Origin: 2-01-FULL-41-26 sp964587505
GTDB lineage: Bacteria > Patescibacteriota > Minisyncoccia > 2-02-FULL-40-12 > GWA2-44-9
NCBI GenBank assembly: GCA_964587505.1
Contig: CAZPLD010000014.1
Coordinates: 1 to 17,044 of the forward strand
Direction: 5' to 3'
Length of the DNA: 17,044 nucleotides
The translations under genes and the position numbers were made by a program. The notes beneath the pieces are model-generated. The model was not told the origin of the DNA and ran no database searches. It saw nothing but the letters and a program-made list of their open reading frames with translations. Positions 1-5,803 of this stretch are shown here, one piece after another. The stretch's first letter is position 1. Each line of letters opens with the position of its first letter.

Positions 1-80
1 CGACAGAAGAACCCGCCGTGGTGAGGACAAGTGGAGATTGCCGCTGGAGCAATCGGAACGGGCTGAAATAAGGTGGTGGG
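1..80. repeat. Truncated structured intergenic element
   Basis: Non-coding start of the window. It contains a hairpin GATTGC/GCAATC (about 34-39 with 47-52) set in GA-rich sequence, bracketed by a possible CCCG/CGGG pairing. The flank after the hairpin (GGGCTGA, then ATAAGGTGG) resembles the flank of the element at 7043-7136 (GGTCTGA, then ATAAGGTGG), so this may be the right part of a related element cut by the window edge. This is resemblance by eye only. Confidence 0.3.
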
Positions 81-88
81 CGAAGCAA

Positions 89-116
89 TTGCTATTTCAA
101 TTATTTATGCTAATTT
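89..116 (+). promoter_or_regulatory. Promoter of the HD-domain gene, probably leaderless
   Basis: The -35 candidate is TTGCTA (89-94), followed after 16 nt by the -10 candidate TAATTT (111-116), preceded by TG and one base as in extended -10 promoters. The -10 ends 9 nt before the GTG start at 126, leaving almost no leader. Confidence 0.4.
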
Positions 117-125
117 AGCTGTATC

Positions 126-1400
126 GTGCCGAACAAATACTACAAAAAGTTTATCAGGATACCGCCGTCGGAGAGTATAGACATCAGAAACATCATGCCT
201 ATAGTCCACCATCCGCTTTTCCAGCGTCTCCTGCACATCTTTCAGTTAGGGGCTAATCTGTGTGTTTTCCCAGGTGCATCCCATAACCGTTTTGAGCATT
301 CGCTTGGTGTTTACGGCAAGACGTCTCTTTTTTGCGAACGTCTGGCGCGGGAAGGTTTTCTTACTCGATATCAAGCTAAAAACATCTCTCTTTTCGGGCT
401 TCTTCACGACATAGGCCACGGCCCGTTTTCTCATGTTATTGAAGGGGTGACTCCGGTAAACGGAGATGAAAATGAAAACGGCCTTGTTGTGCTTAAACAT
501 TTTAAGAAGGAAATAGAGCAAAGCGGAGGAGACTACGACTTCATCAGGAAAATATCAGCTCACAAAAGCCCATTCTATAAAATAGTGATGGATAAAAATC
601 TCGGCATGGATAAACTGGACTACCTCGAGAGGGACGTCTATCATACAGGATTCGGCCAAAGGCCGGACATTAAAAGTATTTTTGATTATTTAAGTTTTAT
701 CGATGACAAGTTGGTCATAGATAAAAAATCGCTTGAAGCCGCAAAACAAATGCAGCGCCTTTACATCTATATGTATAAGGAATTTTATCTTCATAAGTCT
801 TCCCAGATAAGCCAGCGGTTCTTGGAAAAAATGATTGCGATATGGATAAAGTTGGACAAAATGGATTCGAGCAAGCTTTGGATGATGAATGACGACGAAT
901 TGCTGGCCCATATTTACATGCACAAAGATCTTGTTTTGCAGTTTCTCTACCAATCTTATGTAAACAGAAATATGCCCAAAACAGGATTGGTTATAAGACT
1001 AAAGAACCGCCAATCAAAAGAAAGGATAAGTGGTAAAAAAATTAAAGTCATAGGCGAAGATAAATCATTTTTTGAAAAATTCGCAAAACACTCGTCTTTT
1101 GGGGAGATCGAAAAATTGGAAAATTTAATCGGCCAGGCCCTGAAAGTAGAATCATATAAAATAGTTGTTGTCCCGATGATCACCCCTTGGCGTTTTGTGC
1201 CGGAGGACATATTTTACCACGATGATGGCGACATATTTTCTTTGAAAAAAACCCACCCTGACTATTTCGAAGCGATGAAGCAGGAGGCCGATGACTATGT
1301 GGCCGTAAGAGTTTGCGTTATCGGAGACAGAGGTATAATATATAAAAATTCCGAGCTTATTCACGAGCTCATTAAAAAGTATCCAGGAGGCGGCAAGTGA
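126..1400 (+). CDS. HD-domain metal-dependent phosphohydrolase (COG1078-like, dNTPase-related)
   Basis: A 424-residue cytoplasmic protein of the HD superfamily, in the group of dGTPase/SAMHD1-like phosphohydrolases. The N-terminal part has the family hallmark around FPGASHNRFEHSLG, with the first metal ligand His58. The HD pair follows at His94-Asp95 within LLHDIGHGPFSH, and a later Asp165 in KLDYLERD is the probable last metal ligand. All four ligand positions are therefore present, and the length fits the family. Related enzymes cleave dNTPs to nucleoside and triphosphate, but the true substrate cannot be read from sequence. The start is GTG; a promoter-like -10 box ends 9 nt before it and there is no clear ribosome binding site, so the message may be leaderless. 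Its last four bases overlap the start of the Nudix gene, which implies translational coupling. Confidence 0.85.
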   Translation: MPNKYYKKFIRIPPSESIDIRNIMPIVHHPLFQRLLHIFQLGANLCVFPGASHNRFEHSLGVYGKTSLFCERLAREGFLTRYQAKNISLFGLLHDIGHGPFSHVIEGVTPVNGDENENGLVVLKHFKKEIEQSGGDYDFIRKISAHKSPFYKIVMDKNLGMDKLDYLERDVYHTGFGQRPDIKSIFDYLSFIDDKLVIDKKSLEAAKQMQRLYIYMYKEFYLHKSSQISQRFLEKMIAIWIKLDKMDSSKLWMMNDDELLAHIYMHKDLVLQFLYQSYVNRNMPKTGLVIRLKNRQSKERISGKKIKVIGEDKSFFEKFAKHSSFGEIEKLENLIGQALKVESYKIVVVPMITPWRFVPEDIFYHDDGDIFSLKKTHPDYFEAMKQEADDYVAVRVCVIGDRGIIYKNSELIHELIKKYPGGGK

Positions 1401-1927
1401 GCGAACAATTGACCTGCGACCACACTTCGGTCGGAGCTTTGGCAAGAGATTTTGAAGGCAAAATTCTGCTTATTGAGCGGAAGAAATTTCCTTTTGGCTG
1501 GGCTCCGCCGTCAGGACACTTGGATGGCAAGATTTATCCGGTTGCCTGTTTTGATGAATTCGAAGAAGAAACTGGGCTGAAAGTTGTTGGCCACCCAAGT
1601 CCGGTTACGCTATTTAAGCCGACGAAATATTTTAAGTGCCGGCGAGGGGGACAGTATCATATTTGGCAGATATTTGAGGTGAGATGGCAGGGCGTATTAA
1701 GGCCAAACCAAGACGAAACCATGGATGCGAGGTGGTGTTCGAAGGAGGATTTAGAAGAGTTAGCTGCTAAAACTTTGTCTTATCTTGAACAAGTTAAACA
1801 GGCAAAACTCCTGCAGGAAGAATTGTGCCAAGCCATGTTGAAAAATATTGAAAAAGAGTGGCAAGACAATCCCGGCCTTGAACCCGTCTGGTACGAGTTT
1901 TTCAAGGAGTTGAAGATTATCCCCTAA
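1397..1927 (+). CDS. Nudix hydrolase with a degenerate Nudix box
   Basis: A 176-residue protein with the Nudix fold. The N-terminal strands (VGALARDFEGKILLIERKK) and the WAPPSGHL turn lead into a Nudix box at Gly40-Leu61. The metal-binding glutamates at the end of the box are kept (Glu54, Glu57, Glu58 in DEFEEETG). However, the box is one residue short, the usual upstream Glu is Lys/Ile, and the Arg of the REUxEE core is Asp53. Activity on a nucleoside diphosphate derivative is likely but the substrate is unknown. The C-terminal 50 residues are helical and rich in Glu and Leu. The GTG start overlaps the stop of the HD gene and is preceded by AGGAGG (1385-1390) at 6 nt. The pairing with an HD phosphohydrolase suggests a joint role in nucleotide pool clean-up; this is an inference. 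Confidence 0.82.
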   Translation: MSEQLTCDHTSVGALARDFEGKILLIERKKFPFGWAPPSGHLDGKIYPVACFDEFEEETGLKVVGHPSPVTLFKPTKYFKCRRGGQYHIWQIFEVRWQGVLRPNQDETMDARWCSKEDLEELAAKTLSYLEQVKQAKLLQEELCQAMLKNIEKEWQDNPGLEPVWYEFFKELKIIP

Positions 1928-1939
1928 GGGGATTTTTTT
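1919..1939 (+). terminator. Intrinsic terminator, stop codon in the loop
   Basis: Stem ATCCCC/GGGGAT with loop TAA, followed by seven T. The three-base loop is the stop codon of the Nudix gene, so the gene's last codons form the left arm of the terminator. Confidence 0.8.
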
Positions 1940-1973
1940 ATTGTGAAAGATGAATTTTCGTGGTATATTATCA

Positions 1974-2243
1974 CGTCAGGCAATACACTTATTTTATCTT
2001 TTTAGCGGAGCGGATTTTAACCAAATCCGAGACGCGAGGATGAAGCTGTAGATTGTTCTACTGCGAAGACGAGTAACGAAGGATTTGGTTAAAATCAGCC
2101 CGCCTTCAGAAGGAGCTGAAAGAATAGCCGATTTCCATTGTCTCTCCTCCTCGACATAGAACAATCTATGTCTTCGTCGTCGTTTCGCGGGCTCGGCTAT
2201 TCTTTCAAGCTCTAAAATGATAAAATAAGTGTATTGCCTGACG
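1974..2243. repeat. 270-bp element with perfect 25-bp terminal inverted repeats and two nested hairpin arms
   Basis: This fills the 324-nt gap between the Nudix gene and tRNA-Lys. The ends 1974-1998 and 2219-2243 are perfect reverse complements over 25 bp. Inside are two arms. Arm 1 pairs 2013-2028 with 2081-2096 (16 bp perfect). Arm 2 pairs 2118-2131 with 2193-2206 (14 bp perfect). Arm 1 holds a small hairpin with loop ATTGTT (2052-2057) and arm 2 one with loop AACAAT (2160-2165). The loops are exact complements and could kiss. The two arms resemble each other in opposite orientation (TAGATTGTTCTA is shared), as if one element had been duplicated head to head. No ORF encodes a recognisable protein and I see no target-site duplication. 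It could be a MITE/REPIN-like non-autonomous element or a structured RNA. The right end carries TAAAAT (2221-2226), which may act as the -10 of tRNA-Lys. Confidence 0.75.
2218..2226 (+). promoter_or_regulatory. Possible extended -10 for tRNA-Lys
   Basis: TGA followed by TAAAAT lies 25 nt before the tRNA 5' end. There is no convincing -35. The site falls inside the right terminal inverted repeat of the 270-bp element. Confidence 0.3.
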
Positions 2244-2251
2244 CCCACTAT

Positions 2252-2327
2252 GCGCCCATAGCTCAGTTGGTAGAGCAGCTCCCTTTTAAGGAGACGGTCG
2301 TTGGTTCGAATCCAACTGGGCGCACCA
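2252..2327 (+). tRNA. trnK: tRNA-Lys (anticodon TTT)
   Basis: A 76-nt cloverleaf. The acceptor stem GCGCCCA/TGGGCGC has 7 perfect pairs, the D arm has AGCTCAGTTGGTAGAGC, and the anticodon loop CTTTTAA gives anticodon TTT. The T arm is GTTGG-TTCGAAT-CCAAC, discriminator A. The 3' CCA is encoded in the gene (2325-2327). A 17-bp terminator hairpin follows directly. Its 3' end is repeated twice downstream, at 2506-2526 and 4283-4300. Confidence 0.96.
2307..2327 (+). repeat. tRNA-Lys 3' end, copy 1 of an att-like direct repeat
   Basis: This 21-bp stretch (T-loop to CCA) is found again without change at 2506-2526, and a 16-bp core (ATCCAACTGGGCGCAC) again at 4283-4298. Such 3'-end copies are typical of integrase sites in tRNA genes. 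No integrase gene lies in this window. Confidence 0.6.
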
Positions 2328-2328
2328 A

Positions 2329-2369
2329 TTAAATTAAAAACGGGTCACGAAGACCCGTTTTTAATTTAA
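2329..2369 (+). terminator. Terminator hairpin after tRNA-Lys
   Basis: A perfect 17-bp stem (2329-2345 with 2353-2369) with 7-nt loop CACGAAG. The right arm contains the T run. It starts 1 nt after the tRNA CCA end. Confidence 0.8.
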
Positions 2370-2379
2370 CTTCGCCAGA

Positions 2380-2515
2380 GAGAGTCAACTGCTTGACTCT
2401 CGGTTGGATTCGAAAGCCGGAGCCATGTCGCATGAGCATTTGGCGAAATGCGACGGCGAGGCAAGGCCTAAAACCGAGCAATCGGAAGATTGCGAGAGTT
2501 ATAGGCGAATCCAAC
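2380..2515. repeat. Structured non-coding stretch between tRNA-Lys and the second att-like copy
   Basis: It starts with a 9-bp hairpin GAGAGTCAA/TTGACTCTC (2380-2401, loop CTGC). A 10-bp inverted repeat follows, GTTGGATTCG (2403-2412) with CGAATCCAAC (2506-2515); the right arm is the tRNA-Lys T-arm copy. Inside are GTCGCAT/ATGCGAC (2427-2433 with 2448-2454) and GCAATC-GGAA-GATTGC. It looks like a structured element set inside the T-loop of a tRNA 3' fragment (TTCGAA on the left, CGAAT on the right). A 68-codon open frame over this stretch has no coding features. Confidence 0.5.
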
Positions 2516-2526
2516 TGGGCGCACCA
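2506..2526 (+). repeat. tRNA-Lys 3' end, copy 2 (att-like)
   Basis: An exact 21-bp repeat of 2307-2327, including CCA, with no tRNA body in front of it. It forms the left border of the two-gene module at 2604-4252. Confidence 0.65.
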
Positions 2527-2568
2527 CGTTTTTCTCTTTATAAAACATAGCTTACTTTTTGAGCACGA

Positions 2569-2597
2569 TTTACTTTGGAACTTTTTGATGGTTAAAT
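2569..2597 (+). promoter_or_regulatory. Candidate promoter of the two-gene island module
   Basis: TTTACT (2569-2574), a 17-nt spacer, then TTAAAT (2592-2597). The -10 ends 6 nt before the ATG at 2604, the same spacing seen at other likely leaderless genes here. Both boxes match the consensus at only 4 of 6 positions. Confidence 0.35.
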
Positions 2598-2603
2598 AAG
2601 AAT

Positions 2604-3398
2604 ATGGAAAAATTCGATAGTCAAAAACATGGCAACCTAACCGAACACCTACCATTCTCTTATTTTAGCACCAATGTTCACCTTGATTTTGCGGCATATA
2701 TATTTGAAAGAAATGGCGAACAACTAATAGTCCAGCAAGATATTTTGTATCCAAATGATTTTCCATCAATCTTCCTGCCTCACAAAAAAGAGAATTGGGC
2801 TAACTGCTCTGTACTATTTACTTCACACGAAGATAGAGAACATGTAAAAAAAGAGGGTATTCCAGTTATGGTGGAGACACCGGTAGGTTCAGAGTTTTTT
2901 TATTCTACAGATGACTTTGTTAATCCAAAAGGCAATATAAAAAACAGGATAAATAAATTCTCCAGTAGTTATGAGTACTCGCTAAAAAATACATGGGACA
3001 AAGAAGGCATTATTTCATTTTATAATTTCTGGAAAAAACAAAGAACCCACGAGAGCTTTACTTTTGGAGAATCCGAGGAGTTTTTCATGTTTTGCTTGAA
3101 CAATTTAGAGAAACAAAATATCCAACAGGTATATGTTGAAATTGAGGACAAACTTGCCGGGCTGGCTTGGGGGGTTTGCCTGAAAGATAACTGGGTCGGT
3201 TTACATCTTAAAGTAGATTATCAGTATACTGGACTGAGCAGGTTTCTTCATTCGGAGCGGGCTAAGTTGTTTAGTGAATGCGAGATGTTCAGCCTTGGCA
3301 CGGGAGCTCATGATTTAGGCATAGAAAGCTATAAAGAAGACTTGGGGCCAATTAAAACTATAAACTACGCATATATTTTAACTGGTTCAAAAATATGA
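2604..3398 (+). CDS. DUF2156 / phosphatidylglycerol lysyltransferase C-domain-like protein (GNAT fold)
   Basis: A 264-residue soluble protein. The second half resembles the DUF2156/LPG-synthase C-terminal GNAT-like domain. It has a helix (GIISFYNFWKKQRTH), then a strand pair (QQVYVEIEDKLAGLAWGVCLKDNWVGLHLKV), then the family's late motif. There, SLGTGAHDLGIESYKEDLGP corresponds to the usual 'nlG...GL..fK..fgP' pattern. The N-terminal half is probably the paired GNAT lobe. Members move an aminoacyl or acyl group, in MprF from aminoacyl-tRNA to lipid, but many are uncharacterised, so substrate is open. There are no membrane segments, unlike full MprF. The gene overlaps the next by 4 nt (ATGA) and lies between two tRNA-Lys 3'-end copies, so it is probably acquired. 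The family call is from motif memory, not a search. Confidence 0.62.
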   Translation: MEKFDSQKHGNLTEHLPFSYFSTNVHLDFAAYIFERNGEQLIVQQDILYPNDFPSIFLPHKKENWANCSVLFTSHEDREHVKKEGIPVMVETPVGSEFFYSTDDFVNPKGNIKNRINKFSSSYEYSLKNTWDKEGIISFYNFWKKQRTHESFTFGESEEFFMFCLNNLEKQNIQQVYVEIEDKLAGLAWGVCLKDNWVGLHLKVDYQYTGLSRFLHSERAKLFSECEMFSLGTGAHDLGIESYKEDLGPIKTINYAYILTGSKI

Positions 3399-4252
3399 TT
3401 GAAAAATCAGATAGGCTCTTGGCTGAAAAAACTGAAGGCGAAAAAAATATTGAATTCCTCGTCAAAGACATAGAGGGCCTTCTTTCTGTTGAAAGTCCTT
3501 CAGGACAAGAATCCGGGTTACGAGATGCTCTTGCAGAAAAATTAGAAAAACTGGGATGTGAAACAAAGGTAGATGAGAAAGGAAACCTTTGGGTGGAATC
3601 TCGCGAGAAAGCAGAGGGTAAGATACTCCTCAACGCTCATCTGGATAGAGTTGGTTCGGGCACTATAAAAAGAGAAGGAAACAAAATAATTGGACGACTG
3701 GATGACACTCTTGGCATATCAGTTATTTTGTCACTACTAAAAGAAGGGTACAGACCCTCAATAGTTTTCACGGTTGAAGAGGAATCAGTAGAAGAAGTTG
3801 TTGAAGGTGGCGAGAAAAAATTAAAAAACAGAAAATTGCCAAATGGCATATATAATGCCGGGGCTCGTTATGCCGCCGACAAACTATGGAAAAGCGAAAA
3901 CAAACCAAAACTAGTGGTAACTATTGACGTTACAACTATCGGAAGGATAGGAGATGGTCCTATTGTTTACACATCATCCGGCTTACACACCCCAGGGAAA
4001 CAATTCTATTTTAGACCGGAGATAATTAAAGAAATTGCTAAAGTGATCAACCCGGAACATATAGGAGTTCGCTATGTAGAAGGCAATGCCAATGATTCAA
4101 TAGAGTTTACCTTCGTTCCAGATCTTGGGGTCAGCACCGTCGAGGTTCCAATAGAAAATCCTCATAGTAACGATGAGACTGCTCAAATTGGGGACATAGA
4201 GAAAGCAATGAAGATTATTCGGGTAATCTTACAAAAATCAGGGCAAATTTAG
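3395..4252 (+). CDS. Zinc metallopeptidase, M42/M20/M28 type
   Basis: A 285-residue cytoplasmic enzyme of the two-metal aminopeptidase/deacylase fold. The ordered metal and catalytic residues are visible: HLD in ILLNAHLDRVG (His and catalytic Asp), bridging Asp in GRLDDTLG, a Glu pair in FTVEEES, Asp in VTIDVT, and the late His in IENPHSNDE. The LDDTLG form and the C-terminal pattern favour M42. However, the stretch between HLD and LDD is only about 20 residues, so the M42 dimerisation domain is missing and the protein is shorter than the usual 340-360. M20-type proteins without their lid domain remain possible. It is translationally coupled to the DUF2156-like gene, and the pair likely acts on the same amino-acyl or peptide compound. 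No terminator is visible after it; a third tRNA-Lys 3'-end copy follows 30 nt later. Confidence 0.75.
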   Translation: MIEKSDRLLAEKTEGEKNIEFLVKDIEGLLSVESPSGQESGLRDALAEKLEKLGCETKVDEKGNLWVESREKAEGKILLNAHLDRVGSGTIKREGNKIIGRLDDTLGISVILSLLKEGYRPSIVFTVEEESVEEVVEGGEKKLKNRKLPNGIYNAGARYAADKLWKSENKPKLVVTIDVTTIGRIGDGPIVYTSSGLHTPGKQFYFRPEIIKEIAKVINPEHIGVRYVEGNANDSIEFTFVPDLGVSTVEVPIENPHSNDETAQIGDIEKAMKIIRVILQKSGQI

Positions 4253-4282
4253 AATCATTGTTCCTAAAGCCGTTCCAACTTC

Positions 4283-4300
4283 ATCCAACTGGGCGCACTA
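4283..4300 (+). repeat. tRNA-Lys 3' end, copy 3 (att-like, CCA changed to CTA)
   Basis: Sixteen bases (ATCCAACTGGGCGCAC, 4283-4298) match the tRNA 3' end exactly. The following CCA position reads CTA. It forms the right border of the 2604-4252 module. Confidence 0.6.
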
Positions 4301-4361
4301 TTGACTTTAACTGCTCAATTTAACATAGTATTTCTAACTTCGTTCTTTGAGAGGATTGGCC

Positions 4362-4883
4362 ATGAGAACCCAGAGAGTTATCGCTCTTGCTATTTGTTTT
4401 CTAACTCTTATTTGTATTGTGAGCGGTTTGATTATTTGGAAAAACGCAAACCAAAGACAGATTCCAGATCTGCCGGATGTTAGTGCTACCGAAGAAGTAG
4501 AAAAGGAGATGAAATCCCTCAATAAAAAATTGGAAGAACTAATGCGCATAGCCGATGGCATGGGGAACCTCCCCCCTCCAACTAACGGAGTTATAAGTTC
4601 TTATCATAAAAAATATCCCAAGAAGAACTATGAAGATTCTCATATACAAGACCTGGATCCCAAAGAGGGACTGGTCTTGGTTCAGACCATAGATAGCAAA
4701 ATATCCATCATTTTCAAGCCGGCTCCGGAGAATTTTGAAAAGTTCAGCATTGGTTCGATTGCTCCGGTTACGTTTGAATGCACCAAAAAAAAGAAGGGAA
4801 AATGTGATTTGGACTATCCCTATAAATTGTTTATTTCAAATGCCCCCGTTGAACTAAAAAAGTTCATCCCACCCAAAAAGTAA
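4362..4883 (+). CDS. Membrane-anchored hypothetical protein
   Basis: I do not recognise this 173-residue protein. A basic N-terminus (MRTQR) is followed by one hydrophobic segment (about residues 6-26, VIALAICFLTLICIVSGLIIW), which should act as a signal anchor. A charged helix with heptad-like pattern follows (about residues 42-66, EEVEKEMKSLNKKLEELMRIADGM). The C-terminal part looks like a small beta domain, with two Cys in FECTKKKKGKCDLDYPY that might form a disulfide outside the cell. The ATG at 4362 is chosen over an upstream TTG (4347) because GAGAGG (4349-4354) sits 7 nt before it. The gene is its own unit, ended by a strong terminator. The region just upstream holds the third tRNA-Lys copy, so the island border lies right in front of this gene. 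Confidence 0.7.
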   Translation: MRTQRVIALAICFLTLICIVSGLIIWKNANQRQIPDLPDVSATEEVEKEMKSLNKKLEELMRIADGMGNLPPPTNGVISSYHKKYPKKNYEDSHIQDLDPKEGLVLVQTIDSKISIIFKPAPENFEKFSIGSIAPVTFECTKKKKGKCDLDYPYKLFISNAPVELKKFIPPKK

Positions 4884-4906
4884 ACGGCGAACCATCGCCG
4901 TTTTTT
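4883..4906 (+). terminator. Intrinsic terminator
   Basis: Stem AACGGCGA/TCGCCGTT (4883-4890 with 4895-4902), loop ACCA, T run to 4906. Its first base is the last base of the stop codon of the preceding gene. Confidence 0.85.
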
Positions 4907-4941
4907 AATTTGAACAAACCTCCCGAGGGTGTTATGTTTAA

Positions 4942-4950
4942 TGTATAAAT
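4942..4950 (+). promoter_or_regulatory. -10 box of the RMD1-family gene, probably leaderless
   Basis: TGTATAAAT (4942-4950) lies 7-8 nt before the ATG at 4958. No Shine-Dalgarno sequence is visible. No good -35 is found at 17 nt; TTGAAC at 4910-4915 could serve a different -10 (TATGTT, 4933-4938). Confidence 0.4.
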
Positions 4951-4957
4951 TCTCCAT

Positions 4958-5800
4958 ATGGTCACAAAAAACCAAAAAGTCAAATACGCCAAGTATCAGG
5001 CAGAAACCATATATATTGGCGAGTCCATTGACCTGAAAAGGGTTCAGGAGAGCGTAAAGCAATACTCATACTTGAACAGGGACGACCCCTTGGTAATTAA
5101 GCTTCTCAAGGACCAGTATGCTGTTCTGACTAAGTTTGGAACGGTAACTTTCTGGAATGTTCCGGGCCGTTTACGTCAGCAGTTTCTGGCTGAGGTTCAA
5201 CCATATGTCAAAAATAAAAAAGAGCATTACCCGTATGACGAGGATACCAGAGTTCTCATCGGCGGTGGTGTAGAAAAAGTAACTTTTGAAAAAGTTTATT
5301 CGGCGCACCTTAATGTAGAAAAAATAAAAATAATTTCCTATGTTCTGTCCCAATCGGTTGCTCTTGAGAGATACGAAGACGACATTGAAAGGAATCTGTC
5401 GGAATTTGAGATGGTCGTTGATAATTTAAAAACAAAAGGGAAAGCACTATTTTCAGAAAAAAAGTTATTGAAGCAGATCGGCAGAGTTTTCTCGGTCAAA
5501 CAGACAACCGTTGTCCACCTTGCTTTATTTGATAAACCAGAATCGATCTGGGAATCGCCGGATCTGGAGACGCTGTACAACAGGATGAGTTCGGAATATG
5601 ACCTGAAGGTCAGATTCGATGTTCTTGATAAAAAGATAGATTATCTTTCGGATATTTCTAAAATGATGATGGAATTTCTTGCCGAAAAAAGAAATGCTTT
5701 TCTGGAGACAATAATAATAGTTTTAATTATTTTCGAGATCGGTCTTTGGTTCCTGCCTCCATTTTCAGAGGTGTGGACCTATTTATCCAAAATTTTTTAA
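4958..5800 (+). CDS. RMD1/DUF155 (YagE-like) family protein
   Basis: A 280-residue protein matching the RMD1/DUF155 pattern. The N-terminal alpha/beta part includes KFGTVTFWNVP. The middle helical part includes VLSQSVALERYEDDIE. The later signature has HLALFDKPESIWESPDLETLYNRMSSEYDLKVRFDVLDKKIDYLSD, followed by a C-terminal membrane segment (about residues 256-274, ETIIIVLIIFEIGLWFLPP). In yeast, RMD1-type proteins sit in membranes and are linked to sporulation, mitochondrial translation or cytoskeleton; the bacterial role is unknown. The topology predicts a large cytoplasmic domain tethered by a single C-terminal helix. The gene lies only 3 nt before ddl, so the two are likely co-transcribed. 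No ribosome binding site is seen. Confidence 0.8.
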   Translation: MVTKNQKVKYAKYQAETIYIGESIDLKRVQESVKQYSYLNRDDPLVIKLLKDQYAVLTKFGTVTFWNVPGRLRQQFLAEVQPYVKNKKEHYPYDEDTRVLIGGGVEKVTFEKVYSAHLNVEKIKIISYVLSQSVALERYEDDIERNLSEFEMVVDNLKTKGKALFSEKKLLKQIGRVFSVKQTTVVHLALFDKPESIWESPDLETLYNRMSSEYDLKVRFDVLDKKIDYLSDISKMMMEFLAEKRNAFLETIIIVLIIFEIGLWFLPPFSEVWTYLSKIF

Positions 5801-5803
5801 GAC

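Larger units (their letters stand above)
2506..4300. mobile_element. Putative tRNA-Lys-associated genomic island (two genes, no integrase)
   Basis: The DUF2156-like and metallopeptidase genes are enclosed by direct copies of the tRNA-Lys 3' end at 2506-2526 and 4283-4300, with the intact tRNA at 2252-2327. This arrangement fits tandem site-specific integration at the tRNA or its decayed remains. The intact tRNA together with copy 2 would define a second small unit of about 200 bp. No integrase, excisionase or replication gene is present, so mobility is inferred only from the repeats. Confidence 0.5.

Noticed and set aside
1994..2248. Minus-strand open frame of 84 codons inside the 270-bp element
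   Set aside because: The sequence is explained by inverted repeats, the protein is low in pattern, and no start signal is seen.
2403..2515. Integron attC-like site (GTTGGAT and ATCCAAC arms)
   Set aside because: The arms occur in the wrong order for attC (RYYYAAC should come first) and arise from the tRNA T-stem. No integron integrase is present.
2393..2599. Open frame of 68 codons over the structured stretch after tRNA-Lys
   Set aside because: It crosses hairpins and the tRNA 3'-end copy, has no ribosome binding site and no recognisable protein pattern; it is a chance frame.
4347..4361. TTG start upstream of the membrane-anchored protein
   Set aside because: The GAGAGG ribosome binding site overlaps this TTG and is ideally spaced for the ATG at 4362; the longer N-terminus would also blur the signal anchor.
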